A DNA stretch of 64,000 bases, taken from Climacteris rufus. Taxonomy: Eukaryota; Chordata; Aves; Passeriformes; Climacteridae. This document shows positions 23,061 through 35,808 of the stretch, in pieces (position 1 is the stretch's first letter; each line of letters opens with the position of its first letter). Below the pieces are notes generated by a model. It saw only the letters and a list, made by a program, of their open reading frames with translations. It was not told where the DNA came from and ran no database searches. The stretch is taken from NCBI GenBank assembly GCA_013398175.1, contig VZRZ01001217.1, positions 1,790,465 through 1,854,464 of the forward strand, in the 5' to 3' direction. A program made the position numbers and the translations under genes.

Positions 23061-26000
23061 AGCTTCAGTCCTTAGTCTGGTGGATGAGGCAGTAGGTGGT
23101 ATGTCTGTCCTTCACAGTGGATTTATTAAAAAAAAAAAAGCAAGGTCAACATTGTAAACAGCAGTAGCCTGTTGCAATTTGTATTCCAGATCTATGGTCA
23201 TTAATGCAGCTCATATTTTTGCTTTTATTTTCTTTATTTCAAAGTGACTTGATTTTAGCTCAGCAGCCCCCTTCAGACTTGTTCACAGTACTGGTCAGCT
23301 GATAAACTTTGGACTTCCCACCGTTTGTGTTGTTTTCCCCACTGCAGACCTCCAGAACCTTATTAACCAACTTGTTATTCAGCTCTTGAAGAGAAGTTTG
23401 GTGGCAGGGGTTCCCAATGGGCAGCGTGGAGGTGTTTCAGTGTACCCAAAGTAAACACCTGCTCCCTGCTCCCTTCCCTCTGCTGCCAATGGATGCTGCA
23501 TATGGAGCTGGGAATGATACAGGTTATGGTGCCTAGAGATGTTGCTCTGGGTTTGCCATCCTTGCAAGATTACAAAGTTTGACATGCTCATCCCCTTACT
23601 CGGTGCTGCTTCAGCTGCTTCCTTTCTCCTCTGTACTTTGTCGTTTCCAAGACCTCTGCAGGGTGACACATGTAGAACAGGAAAAAACTTTCTTGTGTTC
23701 ACCTCCCAGCTTGCACTGGAAATGAACTGTGAGGTGCCTGGAAGTGCCAAGTCACGGCTGGCACCTGTTCAGCGCTTATTTGTTTTCCTAGAGCCACCGT
23801 GATTAGTTTCCTTCAGTACCACGAGACCATATAAGCTTCCTGTATTGAAGCTGAATCATCTGCTGCAGGTGCCTGCAGCTCCTTTTCTGTGTCATGTCCT
23901 AACATTTGGGGCAGCAGCACGAGTGCTCCATGGGGAAAATGTCCCCACCCCTGGTGCACGGAGCTGCCTTTGCCTTGCCCCAGCAGCCTGGACATGCCAG
24001 CCCTGCCTTCCCCCTGCAGTGGGCTGAGCCAGGCTGATGCCTAACGAGGAGCTGCTGCCAGCCCTGGGCTACCTGCTTCAAGGTCAGTGGAGCCCAGCAG
24101 GGATTCAGTAATGAGCACTGGCCTGGTGGGGAAAGCATTGGCGGGGGGACAATGGCACTGGGCAGCCTTCAGAGCTCCAAGCACCAGCTCTGCAGCGACG
24201 GAGTAGCAACAAGTGAATGCAGCAGCAAATTGCCGAGGCTGGCCCCAGCTTTGCTGACCCTGCCCCTCTGTTTTTCCATCTCTCCTTCCTCCTTCATAGG
24301 CCTAAAAACAAATGTGGGGAGAAGGAAAGTGTAGGAGGAGAAATGGAATAGAAAAACTCCAGGAAAAGTGAAGTGGGATAACAGGACTGGAAGAAAATGG
24401 CTTGAATTTTGTATCTGTGGGTTACCTAATGTACTCGGTCTAACTCCAAAGTGCCTGGTGACTGCACAGAGAGAGAGAGGACAAGTACAGGACACTTGAA
24501 ATTAAAGCAGAGACCAGCCATTCAGAAGGTGTAACTGAGGGGAATGGCTGTGATCCAGGCAAGCCTCGCTGTCCTGGAGCAGGATCTCACTGCATAATCA
24601 GAGCACTGCTAAGTAGTGAAAGTTGTGTGCAACAGCCAGAGGGTTCTAGGGATTGGGAATCTTCAACAGGAAATGTAACAAACCCCAAAGCTTTCTTTCA
24701 TGGAGAACATCACGTAGACAAATCTTGTAGATCTGTGTTGGTCCAGGATCCTTTCCTGTGCTGTAAATATGCCCAGAGTGAGTGCTCTTCAGGAGCTGCT
24801 GCAGTGACCTCACTGAGAGGGTATCTATGGTACGTAATGATTCAGAGCCTGTGCTCGCTGTAATTACTTTTCTGTGCAGGTATGAATCTCAAATGAACAC
24901 TATCCCTGACTTCCCCTGGCTCTTCCTCTGCTCCAGCCTGTGCTAGTAGTTGTTTGTGGGGTGGCACTCACCTGGTGGCTGGGGAAGCCAGAACAGAGTG
25001 AAGTAAAGAAGTTAAAGAAGTCACCTTTGAATACATTACAAGACAAATCTGACTGATACTCCAGGACAGCTCTTCTTATTGTTGAGCATCTCTAAAGGGG
25101 GCATGGGAAGAAATGGGAGAGGGGTGTGTAGGGCAAAGAGCTGCCCACAGCTCCTTGCACACTGCACGTGCTAAATGCTGTGTGCTTGGGAGCACCCTCT
25201 GGGCTGCCTTCTCCTGCCTCCTGACAGTGCAGTGGAGGTGAACTCTTCCCTTCAGCTCTGCCCCTCCACTGACAGCAGTGCTTTGATCCCAGAACTGTGT
25301 GATAGCTCGTGATACTGCTTCAGAAGATACTCTGAGAGTAGAATTCACCTCCACAATTTTTAATTCAAAGTCCTAATATTGCCAGTGTATCTCACAGGAG
25401 ACAGGGAGGTTTTATTTTCCTTTCACATGAACAACATGGCTTCTGTTTATTGTTCTTGCTGTTGTTGATCACAATTAATTTGTTGGTTTATTTGTGGAAT
25501 GGTTGGGGCTTTTTTCTTTCTCTTTGAAGCATCAGAGATTGGCTTCAGCAGAAGGTTGGGTGTTGGGTGCCTGACACATACGTGCTGATGTTCCTGCTGT
25601 TCCTAAGCAAACTTTCCAGTATCTGGTTTTGGCATTTCTTACTTCGTGTTATTCTTGGATATGTGGGGGTTTGTACTGAAAGCCTTGCCATTTTCTTCAT
25701 AATGCCAGGAGGCTTCTATTTTTGAGGGTTTGTGGGGCAACTTTGGAGGATTTCTCTTGATTTTAGTCCACACTTGGCTGTTTGAGGTCTGCAGGAGATT
25801 GTGCTCTCTAATACTGTTCTTTTCACCTGCTGATTTTACAAATTCAGAAAAAAAAAAGTTTGACCCAAACTACTTTTAAGCAAATATTCTGTGGACTCAG
25901 ATTCTTGCTGATCCTTGCTATTAGCACAGATCACTTCAACTTTCTTTTCTCTAACTCTTTCTTTTCCAAGGTCTGCTGCTTTCCCTTTCTGATTTGTTGT

Positions 26001-28269
26001 TCACTGCTGCCTTAAAGACCTTCAGTGTTTCAGCTACAAGTGTGAAACAGAACCAGTGGCTCATGCCCTGCCAGTCTACCTGAGTAGATAAGAAAATCAT
26101 GTCTATATTGAACATCAAACTGAATTAACTTTGTAAAGCACAGCAGTGTATCATCACCTTGGGAAGCAGCTGGAGGGCTGGCTCCTAGTAAAAATATGGC
26201 TTGGTTTAAAGTCCATGCTTTCTGACTGGTAAAAATTGGCTAAAATATTGTGATATAGAAAAAGAATACATCTCCGAGACTGTTGTGTTTCGAGCTGAAT
26301 TTGGCACTATAAACAGCATTAGTTTAAGGTACGGCTACTGCAAGATGCTGTGTAGCTTTGTCTTTCTGAAGTTCCTTACCTTTTGTGTATGAGACTGTGT
26401 TCGTTTTCTTTTGAATAGCTCTTTAGGTATTAAAGCTGTATGATTTCCTTCATTTGTCATCAGCAAAAGTTAAGAATGTGGCTTGAATGGTAAGCCAGTT
26501 AAGATAAAAACTTGTGAATTTGGAACAGAGCAGTGAAGTGGGATTAATGGTTGGCTCATTTCTCAGCTGTGGATATTCGATAGTAGCTGAAGATTCCAAC
26601 AATAAATATGTTTTTAAAGGTTGGGAAAAGGTCTAATAAGGAATAAAAATAAGGTTACATGGCCAGTAAAACACAGATTAGTCAGAGCAAAAGACTGCTG
26701 TTAAGTACAGGAACTACAGGAATACCTCTGTTGTCCTTGAGTTGCCTGCTTCTGGAATGAAGTCTCAATTCCATGGGAGTTAGTGCTACCCAGTGCTTGT
26801 ATTTTCCATGAACATCTTTTTGAAACACTATTCGATTGCCAGAATCAAAAAATAAGGTGAAATTTCAAAATTTACGAAAGTTTGATCAGCTCTAACAAGA
26901 TAAATATAGAAATGGAATGAAATCTCCAATGAAATGAAGAGTGCCATTGATATTGTTCGGGATTTTGTTGCTGGTTGTCTGGGTTCTGGTGGGGTTTTTT
27001 GTTTATTTTTTTAATACTATACTTTTGGTCATTTGGGGGGTTTGGCCTTTTTTTCTCCCTGAGATGATGATGATCTGCCTGATTTTAAAAGTTATTCCAT
27101 CCTGATGGTGTTGTAAATTAGAGGAGAAGCAGGTGTATCACTGTAAAAAACATTAAAGAAAAACCCCAAACAGAAGTCTCATAGCAACCAATCAACCAAA
27201 CTCTGAAACAACCCCAAAAAACCACTGACTGTTCTTATATCCAGCACTGTACAGTGATGCCCCTCCAAGGAACATTTGGGAATATTGCACCTACAGCATT
27301 GCTTAGGGATCTTCTGTCAAAGTCTTGCTTGAACCCCTGAAAGCCAAGTGTAAGATAAAGAGCAAGGAAAGCACATTTTTGGAGGGGTGGGAGTTTAAAG
27401 TTTGCCCCCTCAGTGAAATCACTGACAGCTGCACTGTTAAAAACCCCGGGCAGACGTGACAGCCCCAGCGCTCCAGTTGGAGGTGTTTCCAAACACACCA
27501 TTCCCTGCCTGTTGCCTCACGGGGAACAGATGGAAAGTGTTACCAGCAAAGCACATTTTCATAGGCTTTCTGGTTCTCTTTAGCAAAAAGCCTTACAAAA
27601 GTCTTCAGACAAATTAGTGCCTGAAGGTAGAGGAAGTGTTTAGTAGTGCTGCAGGAGTGCTGACTCAGCTTGTTCTCAGGGCCGTGTCCAAGGGGACCTG
27701 CTTCCCGCCTTCAGCCTTTCCATCGTGGATGGTGAGTCCTTCACAATCAATTCCATTGCTCTCAAATGTCTTCTGAAGGTTAATGAGTCCAGTGAAATCC
27801 TGAGAATCACTCAGGAGCAACAAGAGTTCACAAGAGTTCAGTGAACAGCAGAGGCAGCCAGTGAAAGCCAACGTAGAACCCAAGGGAAGATGGGGATCTC
27901 AGCTGGGATGTGTTCTCCTGCACTTTTCCTGCCCCTCACACTGGTGAGCCAGGCCTTCTCTCGAGTTTGGTGCTCCCTGTTTGGAGCAACTCCACCAGTC
28001 CCATGGGCTCCATGTTTGTTGTGACAAACACAATTAGAGGGATAGAGAATGGGTCAGGACCGACAGCATCTCTGTCACAACTGCTCCTTGCTGTGGGTTC
28101 ACCAAAAGCCCAGAGATGCCACAACAGTGATATCTTCTTTCTTTGTTTTTAGGGCTTTCTTTCAAACTGGAAAACCCCTTAGTCTGCTGTTAATCACTGG
28201 GCAAGTTCAGGTTTGAGGGAACAAAGCTGGTTTGGAATCACAGGAGAACCAAAAGTAGGAAATGTCTGC
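23061..28269. other. Unique non-coding DNA
   Basis: No gene is seen. Open frames are at most about 124 codons (23379-23750 minus) and overlap others. Segment 25380-27230 is AT-rich with almost no open frame above 60 codons. G/T-rich low-complexity sequence occurs near 26985-27055. No repeat family is identified. Confidence 0.65.
27821..27840 (+). repeat. Tandem 10-bp duplication
   Basis: CAAGAGTTCA is repeated twice with no spacer. It is probably a small replication-slippage duplication. Confidence 0.8.
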
Positions 28270-28570
28270 GATCTCTTAATTAAATCTTTGTATGGTCTAT
28301 AAAAGTCAAATATAGCTGAATTAAGTTTTTCAAACCATGTTATGTAATTAGTTTCCAGGCTTAAATTGTGTCTGCCAAATTTCATCTCGGAATGAATTTT
28401 TACCCTGATATTAATTTACAAACACGTTTAAGCAGATGTACTAATTTAAGCAGTTGTGTCACAGGGACTGTACAAGCTCTGAAAATCAAGTATGTTTTTA
28501 AGTCTTCTGTTATGGTAAGGAGGGAAATGCTTCATGCTGAAAGTAATTATAAAATTATTTTTGGTAACTA
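28270..28570. promoter_or_regulatory. Candidate conserved non-coding element
   Basis: AT-rich block with TAATTAG at 28345-28351, ATATTAATTTA around 28409-28419 and TTTAAGCAG-type repeats around 28428-28455. There is no repeat signature and no convincing open frame. It resembles the 8.3-kb and 14.1-kb blocks in texture, but the motif case is weaker. Confidence 0.28.
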
Positions 28571-30245
28571 AACATCCTGAATTTCCATGATTTTGTGTTG
28601 GAGGGACCTGTTTCTCTGAGAAAACAAAATGTGATGGAATTAAGCTCTTTGCACAGTGGAATAGTGCTACTCATAGCAAAATAACAGGCAGGATCTTGTG
28701 GTCTCTGATTTGTAGCCCCATGGCACAAAACTTTCTTTGTGTAAATATTGAAAATTGAATGAGTGACTTCAGGAAGATGATCTTTGCCTTGCAAGTTCAG
28801 CACTTACTTGACAACCAGGCTGATTTGAGGGCATAAACCCTGGAGCTGGGTTAGCGCCCACTTAAAAAGGTTGGAAGTGGCTGTTCTGTGGAAAATAGGG
28901 GCCCTTGGGAATGGGAAGAATGAAGTCTGGGAGGAGTGTTTGTTCAGCAGCATGTGACTGAGGGCAGATTTTAAAGGTGGGTGTTGGAGTTGGTAGTGAG
29001 CACATGTCTGAGCTGAGGAGTTTGGGTGCTCAGGCTGCAGAATCTGCAGTTTCTCATCTCAGCATTTGTGGCACAGAGCTGGTGCTTCTGGGGATGCCTT
29101 GGGTCAACCACTGGTGTACCAGAGTTTTCTGGTTCCTTGCCTACAGCCGTTGCTCTAATAACTGGATCAGAATTCCTTTGTTCAGCCAGACTGGTGGAAT
29201 ACAGCATCCAGGGAAGCACTCTGTCTGGTTGTCCTGGTCATCGCTGTGACTTCTGAAACCATTTGTGAATAAATCAGTACAATATTCCATGGTTTGCAAT
29301 GGCTTAAGCTAAGTAGGGTGCTTACAAAAGAAAAAAGGAAAAAAATATCTCTTTCCCCTTCCTGATAGATTTTGGTTATACTGAAGGAAAGATACCTTGG
29401 TGTTGCAAATGCACTGTGCTTGTTGAGGTGATTCTGATATTCCCATTTCCATATGGAGGGTGGTATCCCATGCCATTTTTGCTTTTGTCATTCTGTAATT
29501 TTTCAAAGCTTACCAAATCTTGCAAAAGTGAAAGAGGCAAACACAAGACACAAAAAAAATTTTGTGGCTTTCAGTACTGTCAGACTTTCAAAAACCTCGG
29601 AGCTGTTTGAAATAAAGTAAAAAGTCCCTGAAGAATAGAGCTGAAAAAGTGAGAAATGATAAGAATGGTATTTGCTTTAGCTGAGAAAAGGAGAAAACAT
29701 GGGGAAGTAAAAATGAAGCATACATGCTTTGAGAAACTGGGATTTATTTCTGGTTTTTAGAAACACCTTCAGCATTTTATTCTAATACTTTTCTTTGGTC
29801 TCCCTTGTGCACTTGAATCTGAGGGAGTAAAGAAGTAAAGGATCGACCCTGACCTGCACAGCAGAGCTGGATAGTAGAGCCAGTTGTGTGATATTGATAC
29901 CAGAGAGTGCAAATGCAGTTTGCAGAATCTGGTAATGTGCATCTGTCTAGTCCAGCTGGTCTTTCAAACAGCGTTGGATGTGTTTGTTGAAGCTCTTCTG
30001 TGGCTCGGCTGTCTGGCCTGGGTTTGGTGCAGGAGTGGTGGGGGGACCTCCTCTTGTTCAGGATATCAGACTGACCCCTCCTAACCTCAAAACCTTTTTA
30101 GCTCTACCAGCTACTGCAAAATCTCCAGATAATGCTGACTCCGAGTGGTAACATCTCGACTTGATTTGAATCCAAAGTCAGGATGGAAAATCCTCGGTAA
30201 CTCCCGGGCCCAAAAGCCAAGGCTGGAAAAACAGAACCCACCACA

Positions 30246-30260
30246 CTTGCCAGAGGGCAA
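30246..30260 (+). promoter_or_regulatory. CTCF-like motif (weak)
   Basis: CTTGCCAGAGGGCAA shares the 11-base core GCCAGAGGGCA with the site at 9516-9530. It is only a partial match to the CTCF consensus. Confidence 0.18.
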
Positions 30261-31289
30261 CTATTCCTGTGCCTGTGAGCACTGGTGTCTTTCCCTCACT
30301 GGTGAGAAGCCACCCACAGAATCAGAAGTGTTTCGTGTTGGTTTTTTTCCAGGGTAACCAGAAAGGCATGTGTGGATTATCCTTCTGATACCTGCTGGCA
30401 GAAATAGAATTGTATGTGTTTAGGAAACAATGTATTTTTGAATTTAAGCATGATGTATTTTTAAAAGCTCTACTTGGGTTTTTTGTTAAAATCAGCAGTA
30501 AGAGCATGCAGTAATTTTCTCTAACTATTGACTTTCTGAACTCTTCTATTTGAGGGTACAGGTAGCTGGAGTTTATAGTTTAGCTCTGTTAGTTAAGATA
30601 AAATAAAGGGGTTTGATTAAAACCCGAACAACAATATTGCAGCACTGCATGAATTATTAATTATTCCAAAGAGGAGATCTTTTCCTGAGTCGTTGGTTTC
30701 CTCAGTGGCTAAGAAGGGAAGTGTTAACCAGTGTTTGCAGCCAGTCAGGTCCTGTGTGCTCGCTGCTGACATGGGCAGGTTTCTGTGCACTGTTTATAGA
30801 TGGTTATGTGTTGAGATGGGTGAACCTCAACAGGTTTTGGAGGTTCAATTCTAATTATTATAAGCACCTGAAAGGTTGAATGCTTATCTGAACCACAGCA
30901 ACACCTCAAAGCCAGCTGGGATGCTTGAGGCAGAGCCTCCTGCGTGCCCTCCAGCTCGTACCGATGTGCGGTGCTCTCCAGAGCTCCTGGAAGCATTGGA
31001 ACATCTTTTGGTAAGGCTCTGTGGAGCATGGGAGGAGCAGGATGTCTTTGATGTGGGGCTGTTGATGGAGACCACTCAAGGAGGTCTCACAGCTGCAGTG
31101 TGAGCCAGAGCAGGTGACAGGTCTGAGGGACAGAAATGGATCTCCTGAACTATTTGTTATAGGAAGTATCACAGCTAAGGGTAGTTCCTAGGGACAGGAA
31201 AGGGTTTCCTGGACTTTCCTCTCCATCCCTAGGAATGGGCTGGATTTGGGCTCTGCAGGGCTGTGGTGTCATAATGTTGTGCTGCCATA

Positions 31290-31352
31290 GCACCCGTGGC
31301 TCATGTCAGCCTGCCCGGCCTCTGACGTCAGCCAGGCGGAGCAGCGGCCCAG
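31290..31352. promoter_or_regulatory. Perfect cAMP-response element in a small CpG cluster
   Basis: The full palindromic CRE TGACGTCA lies at 31323-31330, among a local rise in CpG (CCCGTGG, CCCGGCC, GGCGGAGCAGCGG). CREB/ATF binding to this octamer is well established. A full CRE within a CpG-richer patch is more often functional than an isolated one. No transcript start can be recognised. Confidence 0.35.
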
Positions 31353-34300
31353 GATGTGTTGGGGTTGGAAGGGAAGGTGTTGGCAGCCAGGCATGGCTGG
31401 ACTCTGCAAGGCTGAGCACTTGCTTGTGTTTCTCTCCCTTAGCATGAGCAGATCATTTTGAAAGATGCTTCATTCTGTGGGCTCTCTTTGTGATCCCAAC
31501 CTGAGCATGCTGCACCTTGTTGCAGCTTTCAAAAGAGAACACACATTCTTGATTTTTAGAAATGGAGCTGGCCTTGTGTTGCCAAATGCTTGGAAATTTT
31601 AGGATGCCTCCAAAGTTTTCCTTTGATGCTTGTTGTTTGTGATCATTGTGAGTCATTTTCCAGCATGAGTCAGAAGCTTTGTCTGAAAATGAGGATCCCG
31701 TAGTGTACTCTTGGTGACATCCAGCCCCACTTCCCAAACATGCAGTCAAAATAGATCAAACAGAGGGAACAGGAACATTATTCAGAGCCTTGGGATGGGA
31801 GCAGAGTTGGGAGAAAAGTCCACGTCCAACACAGGGATGCTGCTGCTGAGCTGGGAAATAAAATTCCATTTCACAAGACTATCCTTCTTGTTGACATTCC
31901 AAGTATTATGGAAAAATATCAAGGTAGTAAGCATCAGTGCTGGCATCCCCTTGTCCAGCAAACAAATAATCTTGGCTGGTCTCTAAGGAAAAGAGAGAAA
32001 AAGCCAAAGTCAAATATTTTTATCTTGTTTGCTTTTATCTCATAGTAGAAAAAATCTTCAGCATCTTTTGTCTGTGTGATGTAGGTTAAAGTGACACCAC
32101 CAGAGCCAGGAGGTTTTCTCTTAATGTGAGACATTTCAGGAGTATTATGTTGTCTAAACATAATCAAAACAGGCCTGATTATTTTTTTATCTCAGTCCAT
32201 TTTTTCCATGCACTGCTCTGCTCTACCAAAGAATTTAAATATTCATTATCTTCCAAGAGGAGACTTCAGAAAACTTGCCTGGTCATTTAATTTGCTTCTT
32301 TTATCTAACTCTTCCCAACCTTTTCTTAATCTGCCATAATTTTAGCTGTATCTACCATTCCAGTGCAGTCCTATGGTATCCAGCTGACGTTTGATCTGTG
32401 GTATGGCCAAGACTTTTTCTGCTTCACTTCCAGTTGAGTTAGGGAGGTCGAGTGAGAGTCTAATCCCAACCACACCCACCAAATCTGAAGTAACCCCATA
32501 AACTCCGTTGTTTTAGGCCAGATGTACATTGAGCTGAGCAGATTCTGGGATTCTCCAACTGCAGAATTTCTGTTGTGGGCTTCCTGGAGAGTCCTCTCTA
32601 ACATCTGTGGATGTGTTGGCAGAACTGCACGAGTTCCATCTCAAACACCACCTGTTTGTTTCTTGAAGCAGCTTTGCTGTGGAGCAGAAGATTTTTCTGG
32701 AGTACAGGTTTTCTGAGCAGTTTTCTTGTCTTCCAAGCTTAAAATGCCCTCTTGAGTGGCATCCCAGTGACTCTTTGCCCTGGGAATAAGAGCCATCTAG
32801 GAGGATTGTGCTTCCTGCTCTGGGTGTGTGGTAGCAGCACTGTGAATGAGGATCACCAATCCAAGAGCAGCTGTTGCTGCAGAACAAGACAAGGTGTTGG
32901 GTTTGGTCCAGGCCTGATGTCAGCAAGGCTTGCAGGGCTTTCAGTATTGTTGAATTTGGCCTATTCTTCTTATTCAGAAACGGGCTGTGCTGCCTACTTG
33001 GCTGTCCCTGTCCTTCATCCTGAGCCAAAGGAGTCTAAGACTATTTGTGGAATCTGAAACTGAAATCCTGGCCCTTTTTGACTCAATGGGCATTTTGGTG
33101 TTGACTTCCACAGGGTGGGAATTTCACCCTGAGTATCCCAGATGTCAGGAATATTTTCTGGTTTTGTGATTCTCTGTGGAAGATGTTAGATGCTGTTTTC
33201 CTTAGCTCTGCCTCTTGCTTGGGCATAAGGGACTTGTCTGGATTATTTTAGTTGGCAAATTCATTTTTCCAGCGTCTGTGGCAGAAATAGCTCTGTGCAT
33301 GAAGTGCCAGGCTAAGTAGCTCCTGTTAAGTAGCCCCTCTGCAATTCTGCAGTTAACACCGTTTGCTACTGCCAGACCCCTTCCGTGGGCTGTGAAATGT
33401 CCAACTTTGTGGTGGCTGCTGCTGTTCTACTGCATGTTTAAAAAAAATAATCATCTTGGAAATACAGCCTTTTTTGGGGGGGTAAAACAGGAATTGTGGA
33501 ATCCTGGCACCGGCACAGATGAAGGCAAAGCTTCAGTGGGTTGAAGCAGGGTAATCAGAATTTTATCTGAGAAGTCTGAAGGGACCAAAAACTCCATATT
33601 CCAGTCCTGATGTGGGCTAACACTTGACATTCCCTCTGCTTATGTTGAACCAGGAAGCATCAGGAATGTGGGGATTTCCAGCAGGAAGCTGCAGAGTGCT
33701 TCACAGCTTTGAAATGTTTCCATGCTGAATTCAGGGAAGGAAAGAGGGATGTAGTCTTAGCAGTAGGTAAACTGGTTTTAAGTATTGTACTGGGCTTTGG
33801 AGAGCTGCATTCATTCCTGTTACAACGTAGGGCAGTCACTGCAGACCAGATCTTTTGTCAAGCATATGTGAGTCAGTGGACATCTCAGAATTGATTTAGA
33901 GTCCGAGCTCTCATGCAAATCTGAAGGATTTAGAAACCTAAACACTCCTGAAAACCCTTGAAGAAGTCTTATCTCCTTCTTACAGCACTTACATAACTTT
34001 ATGTGCTTGATGTATCTACAGATATGCCTTCTGATCCCTTCATTCCACACCTCTGAACAGGGTATAATCCTTGCTTCTCTCATCCCTTGCTTGCCAGGTC
34101 CACACTAGAAAATAAAGCAGGCCAAGAACTCTCATCTGGCTCTAGAGGAATGCAAGTGCTCCATGGACAGCTCATATCTGTGTAAGTTCCCTACCCAAAA
34201 CCCCAAACCATCTCTGGTCCATAATGTTTATTGAAAGAGTCAGTGGCCCAGGGGGTGTCCTGATTTATCAGCCTTTTGGTATTTCTGGTTGGGCTTCTGG

Positions 34301-35340
34301 GTGGTCTCTTGAATTAAGATTTCTGAGAGTCCCTGTGCTGCAGTTCTGGCATCCTATTCTACAAATGTTCACCTGCAATCAGAGAATTACTATTATTGTT
34401 ATTGTTTAGGGGTTTTAATTTTTAGGTCACTGTGTTCTTTCCACAAGGTTTTGTGTGCCCAGTTCCCAGATGAATTAAAGGTTTCTTTTCCATTTGGTAG
34501 TGTTTTGTAGCAATTAATCTTATATTTCAAGCATCAGCACCTGTTCCATGACAGCTTCCTTGCTCCTTGCCCCATTTCTGACACAAGTAAATAATTTACT
34601 GAGGTATTATTGCATTTCATAACTGAACTTACTTTTGAAAATTTGTTGGAGAGGACCTAAATAAATCAATAGTTCACTCAGCAACACCATTAATGTGGTT
34701 AATAAAACAAATTTTATAAATTTGTCACAGACCTTGAAAATATTGCTGAACCTTTTTAAATCCACACACCCCTCCTGCCACACTGGTCACATTTCTGGTG
34801 TCTGCAGTAGGGTGGCTCCAACACTGAGGCAGATTTTAATTCTTCATCATCTGGTAAATACCCAAAGCCTTGGGTCTCTTAGCCCATTGGCAACACCCTG
34901 TAAAACTTACCATGTTCAGTTCTTTAAAACAATTCATAGTCTTCAGTTGAAGGACTGAAATGAATTAAGTCTACATAAAAAAAAACTTCCCACAAAACAA
35001 CACAACAAACAAGCCATTTTCTTGTTTTTAACAAAAAGAATGCAAAATTTTAGTTCTCTCTCATACACAAATACTGTAGTTACACCCCCTTAATCCAAGC
35101 TCAGTTATTCCACCTGAAAGTATTTTTTGCAGAAATAGCTGTTTCCTGTGAGGAGGGGACATCCCTTTGCCAAGAGAGTTATGTCCACACTGCAGGATAT
35201 ACCAGCATAGTGATACTGCTTAAAAATAAGAGGCCACAACCCTAAATAAACCAGTTGTAGCATTATGGAAAGTGTATGTGCTGTGGAGGACCCTTGTAGA
35301 AAAGAATTGATCAGGAAATACCTTTGCAATCAAAATTAAG

Positions 35341-35808
35341 ACTGAAAATCAAGGATTGGGATCAGGCACGTTCAAGAAAGTCAAGGAGCTACTGGAGATG
35401 GTCCAGTGGAGGCCACAAAGATGCTGAGGGGTCTGGAGCATCTCTGTTTGGAGGAGGGACTGGGCCCTCAGTCTAGAGAAGACTGGGAGGGGATCACATG
35501 AATCCATATAAATATCTCAGAGGGGCCAAGGAAGGGGCCAGACTCTTCTCAGTGGTGCCCAGGGACAGGATGAGGAGTAAAGCCCATAAAATGAACCACA
35601 ACATGAGGAAGAACAACTTCCCCCTGAGGGTGGCAGAGCCCTGGAGCAGCTGCCCAGAGAGGTCATGGAGCCTCCCTCTCTGGAGCCATCCCAAACCCTG
35701 CTGGACACGTTCCTGTGTCCCCTGCTCCAGGTGGCCCTGCCTGGGCAGGGGTTGGACTGGGTGGTCTCCAGAGGCCCCTTCCAACTCCAGCTATTCTGTG
35801 ATCATGAT
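35341..35808 (+). mobile_element. CR1 LINE fragment, 3' portion
   Basis: A 5'-truncated non-LTR retrotransposon copy in sense orientation. Recognisable CR1 landmarks in order are GAGGGGTCTGGAGCA-like sequence near 35427, AGAGAAGACTGG near 35474, TGGAGCAGCTGCCCAGAGAGGT at 35642-35663, GGGTTGGACTGGGTGGTCTCC at 35750-35770 and the terminal CAACTCCAGCTATTCTGTGA at 35781-35800. The 5' half is diverged. Open frames on both strands across 35494-35818 are by-products of this GC-rich repeat. CR1 copies are nearly always 5' truncated and dead, and this one has no intact reverse transcriptase. Confidence 0.88.

Larger units (their letters stand above)
28571..35340. other. Unique non-coding DNA
   Basis: No gene is recognised. 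The longest open frame is about 172 codons on the minus strand (32513-33028); it is Ser/Cys-rich, without a domain and opposite other open frames. Segment 30870-31450 is GC-richer, with several overlapping frames and the CRE listed separately. Segment 33400-35340 is AT-rich and ORF-poor. No interspersed repeat is identified before 35341. Confidence 0.65.

Noticed and set aside
28471..28486. 16-bp string TACAAGCTCTGAAAAT shared with 63903-63918
   Set aside because: About one such exact match is expected by chance in a window of this size and composition. The flanks match only weakly.
32513..33028. 171-codon minus-strand open frame
   Set aside because: No recognisable domain, and several plus-strand frames overlap it. 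No clear start context, splice site or conservation evidence supports a protein.
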